From contig NZ_JACJST010000003.1 in NCBI RefSeq assembly GCF_014698305.1, forward strand, positions 186,001 through 250,000: a DNA stretch of 64,000 nucleotides. The letters run 5' to 3'. Source of the DNA: Anabaena lutea FACHB-196. Its GTDB lineage: Bacteria > Cyanobacteriota > Cyanobacteriia > Cyanobacteriales > Nostocaceae. The stretch's first letter is position 1; every line of letters starts with the position of its first letter. A model generated the notes under the pieces. The model was not told where the DNA came from and made no database searches. It saw only the letters and a list, made by a program, of their open reading frames with translations. Below are positions 53,706-62,075 of the stretch, one piece after another. Made by a program: the position numbers and the translations under genes.

Positions 53706-55853
53706 ATGTGGAGAGATTTATTACAAATGAATACAATGTTTATTGCTGCAAAAACTAAATTTGATCATTCTCTAGACTGGCGACAAAAATCACGAAGATT
53801 TTTACCTTTTTTACTTGGCATCATCTTTACTTTGGTGGTGAGTAGTCAAACTTTTAGTGCAGTCCCCAAAACAACAGAAATCCTTTGGGACACTTACGGC
53901 ATCCCACATATTTACGGTAATAACCATCAAGGTGCTTTTAAAGCATTTGGTTGGGCGCAAATGCAAAGTCACGCTAACTTGCTGTTACGTCTCTATGGAC
54001 AAGCACGAGGAAGGGCGGCTGAATATTGGGGAGAGAAGTATTTAGAGTCTGACAAATGGGTATTGAGAATGGATGTACCCAAACGTGCTAGTTCTTGGTA
54101 TGAAGCACAAAGTTCTGATTTTCGCAGTAATCTAAATGCTTTTGCGGCTGGGATTAATGCCTATGCTAAAGAACATCCTGATTTAATTGATGAGCAAGTA
54201 AAAATGGTACTACCTGTGACACCGCAGGATGTACTCAGTCACCTGCAAAGGGTATTGTTGTTCACGTTTGTCGTTGATCCGGGAAGAGTGGCAAATATTA
54301 ATGATACAAAGTCTGCTCCTGGTTCTAATGGTTGGGCGATCGCACCAAAACGTTCTGCTGACGGTAAAGCAATGTTGTTGGCAAATCCTCATTTACCTTG
54401 GGGAGACTTATTTCTATGGTACGAAGCACAAATTACCGCACCGGGAATTGATGCTTATGGGGCGACATTGGTAGGTGTTCCCGTTTTAGCGATCGCCTTC
54501 AATGATCATTTAGGTTGGACTCACACGGTTAACACCCATGATGGCTGGGATGCCTACGAACTGAAATTACAAAAAGATGGTTATCTTTTCGATAACAAAG
54601 TTCTCGCTTTTAAAACAACAACCTTTTTCCTAAAAGTCAAACAAAAAAATGGCTCTTTCCGAGAGCAATTATTCACAGTTAAAAACTCTATTCATGGGTC
54701 TGTAGTCAGCGAGAAAAACGGTAAAGCCGTGGCGCTACGGGTAGTTGGTCAAGATAGTGCAGGTATATTAGAACAGTGGTGGGATATGGCCAAATCCCAA
54801 AATATCAGCACCTTTGAAAAAGCAGTACAAAAGTTACAACTGCCGATGTTTACCATCATTTATGCCGACCGTAAAGGGCATATTATGCACCTGTTCAACG
54901 GTTTAGTTCCCGTGCGAAAAGAGGGAGACTTTAAATATTGGCAAAGCATTATTCCTGGGGACACATCCAAAACTTTATGGACTAAATTTCATCCTTATCA
55001 AGATTTACCAAAAGTAATTGACCCGCCCAGTGGTTGGTTACAAAATGCCAATGATGCACCTTGGACAACTACTTTTCCTGCTGCTATCAAAGCAGATAAT
55101 TATCCATCTTATATGGCACCACGGGGTCCAATGGATTTCCGCCCCCAGCGTTCTGCCAGAATGTTAGCAGAAGATGAAAGTATTTCCTTTGAGGAAATGA
55201 TTACCTACAAGCATTCCACTCGAATGGAATTAGCAGACCGAATTCTTGATGATTTAATCCCGGCTGCACAACAAGGAAATGAATTAGCAAAACAAGCCGC
55301 TGAGGTCTTAGCAAAATGGGACAGACAGGCAAATGCTAATAGTAAAGGTGCGGTTTTATTTACTGCTTGGGCAGACAAATTAGACTTTGATACAGCCTTC
55401 AGTCAACCTTGGAATGAAAGCCAACCACGCACAACCCCCGATGGTTTAGCTAACCCGAAAGCGGCTGTAGAACTATTAGAAAAAGTTGCCCAAGAAATCA
55501 AAGCAACCTACGGTAGCTTAGATGTTAGTTGGGGTGAAGTTTTTCGTTTACGAGTTGGTAATTTAGACTTACCAGCTAACGGTGCTGAGGGATATTTGGG
55601 AATATTTCGAGTTGTTGATTTTGCCCCCACAGAGGGACGTTTTCAAGCGGTGAGTGGTGATTCCTTTGTCGCTGCGGTTGAGTTTTCTCAGCCAGTCTGC
55701 GCAATGGCACTAAATAGTTATGGCAATGCGACTCAACCGGGTTCATCTCATATTAGCGACCAATTACCACTATTCGCTGAGAAAAAATTGCGTCCAGTGT
55801 GGCGAACAAAACAGGAAATTAATGCTCATTTAGAAGGAAGAAAAGTATTTTGA
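53706..55853 (+). CDS. Penicillin-acylase-family N-terminal nucleophile hydrolase
   Basis: The 715-residue precursor has an N-terminal hydrophobic export signal (FLPFLLGIIFTLVVSS, about 34-50), an alpha chain with EILWDTYGIPHIYGNNHQGAFKAFGWAQMQ, and the self-cleavage site SAPGSNGWAIAPKRS. Ser207 would become the nucleophile of the beta chain. The family includes penicillin and quorum-signal acylases such as PvdQ, which also matures a siderophore precursor, and AiiC-type enzymes of Anabaena. Its place four bases after an iron-siderophore ATPase gene suggests deacylation of a siderophore in the periplasm, which is inference. Confidence 0.92.
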   Translation: MWRDLLQMNTMFIAAKTKFDHSLDWRQKSRRFLPFLLGIIFTLVVSSQTFSAVPKTTEILWDTYGIPHIYGNNHQGAFKAFGWAQMQSHANLLLRLYGQARGRAAEYWGEKYLESDKWVLRMDVPKRASSWYEAQSSDFRSNLNAFAAGINAYAKEHPDLIDEQVKMVLPVTPQDVLSHLQRVLLFTFVVDPGRVANINDTKSAPGSNGWAIAPKRSADGKAMLLANPHLPWGDLFLWYEAQITAPGIDAYGATLVGVPVLAIAFNDHLGWTHTVNTHDGWDAYELKLQKDGYLFDNKVLAFKTTTFFLKVKQKNGSFREQLFTVKNSIHGSVVSEKNGKAVALRVVGQDSAGILEQWWDMAKSQNISTFEKAVQKLQLPMFTIIYADRKGHIMHLFNGLVPVRKEGDFKYWQSIIPGDTSKTLWTKFHPYQDLPKVIDPPSGWLQNANDAPWTTTFPAAIKADNYPSYMAPRGPMDFRPQRSARMLAEDESISFEEMITYKHSTRMELADRILDDLIPAAQQGNELAKQAAEVLAKWDRQANANSKGAVLFTAWADKLDFDTAFSQPWNESQPRTTPDGLANPKAAVELLEKVAQEIKATYGSLDVSWGEVFRLRVGNLDLPANGAEGYLGIFRVVDFAPTEGRFQAVSGDSFVAAVEFSQPVCAMALNSYGNATQPGSSHISDQLPLFAEKKLRPVWRTKQEINAHLEGRKVF

Positions 55854-56055
55854 TGGGGTAAAATTCTCACCATATCTCGTTTCCAGTCTCTGGCTGGAAA
55901 TGCCATGACAACGGTTACCATTGCCCTCAATGCCTTAGACCGAGAGTCCACTTTTTGTCGTAGTATTTAGACAAAAGTCAAGGCGAGATGTGGGTTGAAA
56001 TCTTTTTATCGATGTGAGTGAACTTTTGGATCATTTTTTAGTTGGAACACTCTTA

Positions 56056-56820
56056 CTACTTTTGTAGTTGGAGTTCATAAACAGGGGAATTAGCAAATTC
56101 CTTAAGCTGAAAAAGTGATAATAAATTAGTCCATTCTTGTTGATAAACGGCACGGTTGTAAGCTAATTGACTAACAGTGTCATACCAAATCTTATTTTCT
56201 GCATAAGGAATGTACTGCTGTTGATTTCCTGTTTGCTTAATTTTTTGTACTAGCTCAGGACTGGCTTCCACTCTTTCAATCCAACCATTCACACTAATAT
56301 TTGTGTTAGATCCCTGATCATTGACACAAGTAATTTTCAAGTACCATTGATATCTTTTTCCAAGCAATAATGGTTTTTCAGTAGAGGGAATACTTATGCT
56401 GACAATACCTTTTTTATCTGGTAAAGAGAACAACAAAGGCTTTGCCAAAACAGATTTTTTTTGTTCATCTAATAATCTAAATGTAGCTGGACGTGACTGG
56501 GAAGTTTTACCGAAGGGTAAATAAAACCAGATCTGGGGATAATCCTGAGTAGTCGAGCCACCATTGTTATTAGGAACTAAGGCCATGAGGTTGTTATTAT
56601 CGATTTGAGAGCATTGCGATCGCGTGGCTCCTCCTCGTGAACGTCCAGAAGCATTTCCCTCGCCTCTGGAACCGTTAAACATCTGGCCAATGCGCTCAAG
56701 AAAATTCTGTGCTTGGGCTTTGTGAACAAAAATAGGCGACAAAAAATTCACACAAACAGCAGTTGTCACAGAGCAGATCAAAACAGTTGACTGTCGAATC
56801 GATAAATGGGGACGGAGCAT
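56056..56820 (-). CDS. DUF928 exported protein
   Basis: The 254-residue protein has a signal sequence (STVLICSVTTAVCVNFLSPIFVHKAQAQ). A Gly/Ser/Arg-rich linker follows, then the DUF928 body with LMALVPNNNGGSTTQDYPQIWFYLPFGKT, PLLLGKRYQWYLKI and WIERV near the end. DUF928 proteins are a cyanobacterial family of unknown function that often lie beside CHASE2-containing sensors, exactly as here. The gene is 35 bp downstream of the TIR-CHASE2 gene and probably co-transcribed with it. Confidence 0.88.
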   Translation of the reverse strand: MLRPHLSIRQSTVLICSVTTAVCVNFLSPIFVHKAQAQNFLERIGQMFNGSRGEGNASGRSRGGATRSQCSQIDNNNLMALVPNNNGGSTTQDYPQIWFYLPFGKTSQSRPATFRLLDEQKKSVLAKPLLFSLPDKKGIVSISIPSTEKPLLLGKRYQWYLKITCVNDQGSNTNISVNGWIERVEASPELVQKIKQTGNQQQYIPYAENKIWYDTVSQLAYNRAVYQQEWTNLLSLFQLKEFANSPVYELQLQK

Positions 56821-56855
56821 TGTGTAATTACCTCTTAGTTTCCTAATTTGTTGAT

Positions 56856-59800
56856 TTAACTTTTACGGAGCTTATCAGTTAAGTATAATACTGTTGCTCC
56901 ATTTACTAATAATGCCAAAACTGGTGGAATAAAAGGTATCCAACCGCTTTGGCTCACCAAAATTACAGAACATATAATGTATAAAGTTCCAGCAGAACCT
57001 ACTACAGCTATACCGATATAAAGATTGCGGTTAAATCGCCAGCAGACAAGACCACCTATCAACGCCCAGCCAAACATCCAGATTGTTTCATAACCAAGAG
57101 ACCACCACCAAATGAGCGAGCGATTATCTAAGGTTGCACTCAGGATCTGGCTGATCATTTGCCCATGCAACGTGACTCCAGCAACGTCACCATAGGGTGT
57201 ACTCCAGTAATCAGCTTGTCTGTTTTGCCTGTCAGTAAAGCCAATCAGTACAATGCGATTTTTAATTTGTTCAGCAGCAACTTTATTGTCCAAAACCTCC
57301 AAAATATTGACTCTATGTGCGAAATTACTGGGGTCGCCGCCAAAGGTACGATATTTGAGCATCGTTTGATAACCTTGAAGCTGATTATCCATGTCTTGGT
57401 AGCCACCTCCTAATCCCAGTAGTTGGGGAATCATGGTTTTACCAAACTGCATAGGCTGGTCATAAGCTTTGGTTTGGAGATTTAGAGGAGAGGTGAAAGA
57501 CTGACCTTGAGCTTTTAGGTAGCGACGAGCAATTACTAGACTCAAAGCTTCCCTTGTCTGACAATATTTAAGGTCTGGCTTTTGCATCAAATATTGTCGG
57601 CGCACATAACGACCACCTTTCGCATCATCATCAACCAAGTCACTAAAGCCAACTTGCTCTAGCGGGACTTCTGGCGCGTTTTTAAAGCCAAGAATTTTTT
57701 CTCCCCGGCTATTTTCATAACTGTTTTTACAGACTGATATGAAGTTTTTCGTCTGCTGTAAACGTTGTTTTAGGCTACCTTCAGCTGGAAAATCCCGGAT
57801 AAAATCCAACCCAATCATACTAGGTTGATGTTGAGAAAGATTTTTGAGTAAATCGTCTAGAGCTGCATCAGGAATAGAACCTCTACCACCCGGATATCTC
57901 CCGCTTTCATTCAACTTCTCAAGGCTTTCTGGATCAACATCGACCATTAAAAATCGTTCGTCCTTTGGTTCATCAGGACGTAAGGATATCATCTGGTCAT
58001 AAGCTGCTAGTTCTAAAGTCTGGGTGAGTCCGAAAAACCTAGCAATGAACATGAGCGTTGTCACAGCCAAGCTACTCAGCAGCACAGTGCGGAGCTTGAT
58101 TTTGCGATAGGGGAGAGCGCGACTGGCTGCAAGATATTCTAGTTGTAAATTGGTGGGGGCTGGTTGTTTGTCAACAGACTGATTCAACCATTCCTCAGAG
58201 GCGACTAAATCTTTACCCCGGAGCAAAAAACTATCGTCACGTTTAGCATCTTCCCACTCTTTGGCTTTGAGGAAAAGCCGAGTGTGCGATCGCACGTAAT
58301 CTGGATCTGCATCTAATGTTCTGGTTAATTCTCCAAATTTGGTCAGAAAGTCTGCACTATGCTGACAAAAATCAATCCACTGCACCTTTGCCAATTCTGG
58401 AAAAAGCTCCCCAGTATTAATTTGTCGATACAATACAGTAACGATTCGCTTATGCAAACTCATCGCATACTCTACCTCAGCCTTGCAGTCAGGTGAATTG
58501 ATAGAGTCTGGCGAAATAATAAATAGGAAGTTGTTAGCGCTTTCTATCCCTTTATTAATCTCTTGTGCAAAGTCAGTACCAGAGGCGACACTTTCTTGGT
58601 CAAACCAAGTAGTCTTGTTTTGAATTTGTAATGTATCGTTGAGCTTGCGGGCGAAATCAGAATCAGCAAGAGAGTAGGAAATAAATACATCTAGTGCTAC
58701 CAGAGGCGGTTGCTTGAGGCTTTCGCTGATGAACTCTACTTGTAAAGGTACAGGCAGATGTTGGGTTTTTTGTTGAGCTATTTTTAACCAAGCTTCTGCC
58801 TGTCGAAGATTATAACCCCGCAACAGAATACTAGAATTGCGTTTTTGTCGTTCCCACTTCAGAGCTTTGACTAATAAGGTTTTATGCTGTTCGTAGTAAG
58901 CCGCATCTTGAGTTAGCACATTAATTAGCTTGTCAATATTGGCTTGTTGCTGTTGTGGCTCTGTCAAGTCGATGAAATGTAGAGTCCGTAATTCAACGGC
59001 AATCTGCTCTATATCTACTTGTTCAATTAACACAGGAATGATTCGTTTTTTCAAAGAAAAAGCATGAGACACTTCCATTTGGCAATATTCTGATTGCAAA
59101 GAGGCTGGTGACATCAGAAACACCAAATTGTCTGCTTCTTCAATACCTCGATAAATTGACTCGACAAAATCTGTGCCAGACTGAATATCTGTTTTGTTTG
59201 TCCAAACCGTGAAGCTTTTACGCATCAAGAGCTTGGCAACTTTTTCCATAACTGCCCTCTCTTTTTCTGAGTAAGAGAGGAACACTTGAGCCATCAGGTT
59301 GTTAGCATTTTTTGTACTTTGACATATAAAAGCACAGTGTAAATCTGTTGGTTCACATGGTGGTTGCTCATGTTTAAAGCGAATTTTTAACCAGTTTTCA
59401 GCCTGTACTCGCTCGTCACCAATTAACAGGTATTGTGAGTGTTGTTGCTGTCGTTCCCACTCCAAGGCTTTAGCTAAAAAGTAGGTGTGTTGATAGACAT
59501 AATCTTGATGGCGGGAAAATAGTTCTAGCAGTCCCGCAAAGGATTTTTCAAAGTCATCTATACCTTCACGGAAGTATACCCAGTTAATTTTGCCAATAGC
59601 TGGGTGCATATTGGGAAAACTAGAGTGTAATCCCTTGGCTTTATATTGTTCCCACTCACTAGCGTCCCGTCCAGGATTGCGTTCTTGCCAAGTTTCTTGA
59701 GTAATTTGTTCTACGTGCAGCAAGGGAATAATACGTTTATTACGGCGGAGTGCTAACTCTATTTCTTTACCGCAATAGGGGGAGTTAATTGAGTGGGGCG

Positions 59801-59996
59801 CAATGATAAACAGAAAATTGTCAGCTTTCTCAATGCCATCATCTATTTGATTTTGAAAGTCAACACCTAGAGGGATATCATTTTGGTCGAACCAAATGTC
59901 CAACCCTGCTTCTATAAGTCGCTGATATACCTTAGTTGCAAAGGTTTTGCTATCTGCTCTCCCATAAGAAATAAAGGCATTTTTAAAGTTATTCAT
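56856..59996 (-). CDS. Triple TIR-domain protein fused to a CHASE2 sensor
   Basis: The 1046-residue protein has three tandem TIR units (about 4-145, 235-365, 435-565). Each opens with a (A/V)F(I/L)SYS/G motif and keeps the Glu of the C-x-x-E catalytic motif (Glu78 in YCGKEIE, Glu308 in YCQMEVS, Glu507 in DCKAEVE). Each unit is followed by a linker of the type W-E-x-x-(K/Q)-R with LLRG/LIGD…AE.WL. After one membrane helix (about 637-655) comes a CHASE2 domain (about 657-940, YDQMISLRPDEP and VLIGFTDR) and three C-terminal helices. The CHASE2 domain is extracytoplasmic and the TIRs cytosolic. TIR domains of this type hydrolyse NAD+. Confidence 0.93.
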   Translation of the reverse strand: MNNFKNAFISYGRADSKTFATKVYQRLIEAGLDIWFDQNDIPLGVDFQNQIDDGIEKADNFLFIIAPHSINSPYCGKEIELALRRNKRIIPLLHVEQITQETWQERNPGRDASEWEQYKAKGLHSSFPNMHPAIGKINWVYFREGIDDFEKSFAGLLELFSRHQDYVYQHTYFLAKALEWERQQQHSQYLLIGDERVQAENWLKIRFKHEQPPCEPTDLHCAFICQSTKNANNLMAQVFLSYSEKERAVMEKVAKLLMRKSFTVWTNKTDIQSGTDFVESIYRGIEEADNLVFLMSPASLQSEYCQMEVSHAFSLKKRIIPVLIEQVDIEQIAVELRTLHFIDLTEPQQQQANIDKLINVLTQDAAYYEQHKTLLVKALKWERQKRNSSILLRGYNLRQAEAWLKIAQQKTQHLPVPLQVEFISESLKQPPLVALDVFISYSLADSDFARKLNDTLQIQNKTTWFDQESVASGTDFAQEINKGIESANNFLFIISPDSINSPDCKAEVEYAMSLHKRIVTVLYRQINTGELFPELAKVQWIDFCQHSADFLTKFGELTRTLDADPDYVRSHTRLFLKAKEWEDAKRDDSFLLRGKDLVASEEWLNQSVDKQPAPTNLQLEYLAASRALPYRKIKLRTVLLSSLAVTTLMFIARFFGLTQTLELAAYDQMISLRPDEPKDERFLMVDVDPESLEKLNESGRYPGGRGSIPDAALDDLLKNLSQHQPSMIGLDFIRDFPAEGSLKQRLQQTKNFISVCKNSYENSRGEKILGFKNAPEVPLEQVGFSDLVDDDAKGGRYVRRQYLMQKPDLKYCQTREALSLVIARRYLKAQGQSFTSPLNLQTKAYDQPMQFGKTMIPQLLGLGGGYQDMDNQLQGYQTMLKYRTFGGDPSNFAHRVNILEVLDNKVAAEQIKNRIVLIGFTDRQNRQADYWSTPYGDVAGVTLHGQMISQILSATLDNRSLIWWWSLGYETIWMFGWALIGGLVCWRFNRNLYIGIAVVGSAGTLYIICSVILVSQSGWIPFIPPVLALLVNGATVLYLTDKLRKS

Positions 59997-60126
59997 ATTA
60001 ATTATTAATATTCATTTTCATTTGTTTGGCATCACGTTCAAAATCAAAATTATCGCTATCTGTTAGTAGAAGTCACCGAACCTTTGCACACGATCGCCAC
60101 AGATGATTCAGATTGTCAGGAGAACA

Positions 60127-61473
60127 TCAACTTGCAGGAAACTGTGCCAGGAGGTCTTTGCCGTCAATAATGGTACTAGTGAAGGTAAAACTACGTTTAG
60201 CTTGGTAGCGTGGGTCTGATTTAACGATAGACATAAACTCTCGATGTCCTTGTCTTGTCCTACCTACTTGACAGCCAGCACTCCATCTGCCCACGTCGGA
60301 CTTAGGGTTATCACCTCCCCAATGTTGGTTAATGCCAAACATACCTGAATCAATGGTGTCACCTGCATCGCGGGTGCCTGACCGATTTGCATCACGATGG
60401 ACAGTTACCGAACCACCCGTTTGCACAAGAGCTTCATGTCCACCACCTGGTGTGTGAATTCCTACCTGCCATGCTTTGTATTGCCCGAAGGCGATAATAG
60501 CCGCACCTTTGGGGTTCATGGGTTTGAAGGTATAGTATTTACCTGGGTTGGTTGTGGCTTCCCAACAGCCAATCATTTTAGGCTTGCCGTCTTTAAACTC
60601 AATCACGATGCGGAGGTCGTTCCAGACATTGAGGGCGTTGTTATTGAGCGTTCCGTCCGGGTTCATGCCTTCGATGTAGATAATATTCTTGTATCCAGGT
60701 TCTTTGTCAATTTTGTAGCCCTTCTTCTCGCAATAGGCAATGATTTTCTCTTCTAGAGTTTTAGGCTTGGTTGTGACTGTGGCAATTTTGCAGCCGTCAA
60801 TTTGGATATGCCCACCATAGATAAACCAAATGCGCCGATCCTGAACTGGAGCCTTGAGCATGACTCGGACATGGTGAGCATCTGCGATCGCCACCTCGGT
60901 AATTTCTAACTGTCTCCCCGCTTGGACAGTGGCTTTTTCCGATGCTTCGAGCTTGTTCGAGGGCAATGAGCAGCTTTTAAACACTGTGTCAGAAGTCACT
61001 TTGAGATTAAATTGCCCCTGCTCGGTTTGGTCATCCTTGAGTCCTATCGCTTGCAGAAAGTACAAAATTGCCGCACAACCAGCTACGGAATCAATCGTCT
61101 TGGTGTGATTAGTCCCAGCCCAAACAAACGGTGTAATTCCCTCGCTATCTTTGCCCTGGAAGTCGTTACACGCATCGAAGGCGAGTAAACGGGCTGAGAG
61201 CCTTGTTGGTATCTGTTCGCCCTGAATCTTCCTTAATTTTTGTGTGATTTGATCGAAGAATTGCGTGGCATCCTGAAAATCCGCCCTAGCGTGTATTATT
61301 CCTGCCCAGTACCAAGGTAGGTTGGGATAGTACCACTCGATTTTCTCGTAAAAGCCGCGATCATAATACAGTTTCTCAGCAATTTTTTCTAACTCTGGCA
61401 AGAGATTTGATTGCAGCTTGCAGGCTTGCCATAGTTCTGTATATTTTTCTTCAATAGATACAATATTGGCCAT
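60127..61473 (-). CDS. Putative wall-active protein with L,D-transpeptidase-like motif
   Basis: I do not recognise this 448-residue protein as a named family. The N-terminal 145 residues contain NLPWYWAGIIHARADFQD and ITPFVWAGTNHT, which recall a lysozyme-like domain of phage and cyanobacterial hydrolases with the catalytic Glu apparently lost. A middle SH3-like part (about 155-230) has VFKSCSLPSNKLEASEKATVQAG. The C-terminal 150 residues end with GINQHWGGDNPKSDVGRWSAGCQVGR. There His384, Ser398, Cys401 and Arg405 have the spacing of the L,D-transpeptidase motif H-x(13-17)-SxGC. No signal peptide is seen. The neighbour is a true lysozyme fusion, so a wall-lytic role is plausible. Confidence 0.6.
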   Translation of the reverse strand: MANIVSIEEKYTELWQACKLQSNLLPELEKIAEKLYYDRGFYEKIEWYYPNLPWYWAGIIHARADFQDATQFFDQITQKLRKIQGEQIPTRLSARLLAFDACNDFQGKDSEGITPFVWAGTNHTKTIDSVAGCAAILYFLQAIGLKDDQTEQGQFNLKVTSDTVFKSCSLPSNKLEASEKATVQAGRQLEITEVAIADAHHVRVMLKAPVQDRRIWFIYGGHIQIDGCKIATVTTKPKTLEEKIIAYCEKKGYKIDKEPGYKNIIYIEGMNPDGTLNNNALNVWNDLRIVIEFKDGKPKMIGCWEATTNPGKYYTFKPMNPKGAAIIAFGQYKAWQVGIHTPGGGHEALVQTGGSVTVHRDANRSGTRDAGDTIDSGMFGINQHWGGDNPKSDVGRWSAGCQVGRTRQGHREFMSIVKSDPRYQAKRSFTFTSTIIDGKDLLAQFPAS

Positions 61474-61619
61474 TTTTGTAATGTTTGCTTGTAACTGTTC
61501 ATAGATTAAGTAAGGAACAGCAAAATTTTGTTGTAATAAAAGCGGCTTCGAGCTTTAGTTTTCAATCATCGCCAAAAGCTTGAACACGCAACACTTGCAT
61601 CCGCTTTTAAAAAGTCCAG

Positions 61620-61955
61620 CTATGAGTCGTTTGAAGTATAGCTTGCTGTGTTCAAGCTCCAGTTTGGATTTGTTAGCTGTTGATTGCTCATGTCTTCATG
61701 CTGGGTTTCTTGATATCTAATATCTTGATTTTTAACCTGTTCTATGCGTCGGCAGAGGCTGTAGATGATTATAGGGTCACGGATGATTTCAGCCAGGATG
61801 CGGGCTTCATTAAAGTCTCTGGCATCGCTTCTTAAGTCATGCAACACTAGATCAATTAGCTCAGGACTCATTTCTATTTCCAAAGAAATGCTAATCGCAA
61901 CGTCTGTCCCCATTTTGTCTACGTCGATCGAATACTTTTTGCTGTTACGAATCAT
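61620..61955 (-). CDS. Small helical protein, unknown
   Basis: The 111-residue protein (MIRNSKKYSIDVDKMGTDVAISISLEIEMSPELIDLVLHDLRSDARDF…) has a short beta start, a helical centre and a low-complexity tail rich in Asn, Gln and Ser. AGGA lies eight bases before the ATG, so it is probably translated. I assign no family. It sits between the lysozyme fusion and the transpeptidase-like gene and may be an immunity or regulatory protein of the locus; that is a guess. Confidence 0.55.
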   Translation of the reverse strand: MIRNSKKYSIDVDKMGTDVAISISLEIEMSPELIDLVLHDLRSDARDFNEARILAEIIRDPIIIYSLCRRIEQVKNQDIRYQETQHEDMSNQQLTNPNWSLNTASYTSNDS

Positions 61956-62075
61956 AATTTTGTCCTGCGGTGATTGCTTTCATCTTTTGTTTACTGAGGC
62001 AAATTTATTTTGGCTTAAAGCGTGCTTACGGAGATTTATTCTAAATTAATCCCGCAGAATTTAAATCCTATATCA

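Noticed and set aside
55858-56055. Gene or RNA between the acylase and DUF928 genes
   Set aside because: Only a TTTCCAG…CTGGAAA inverted repeat of an interspersed type was found; no frame or RNA structure is supported.
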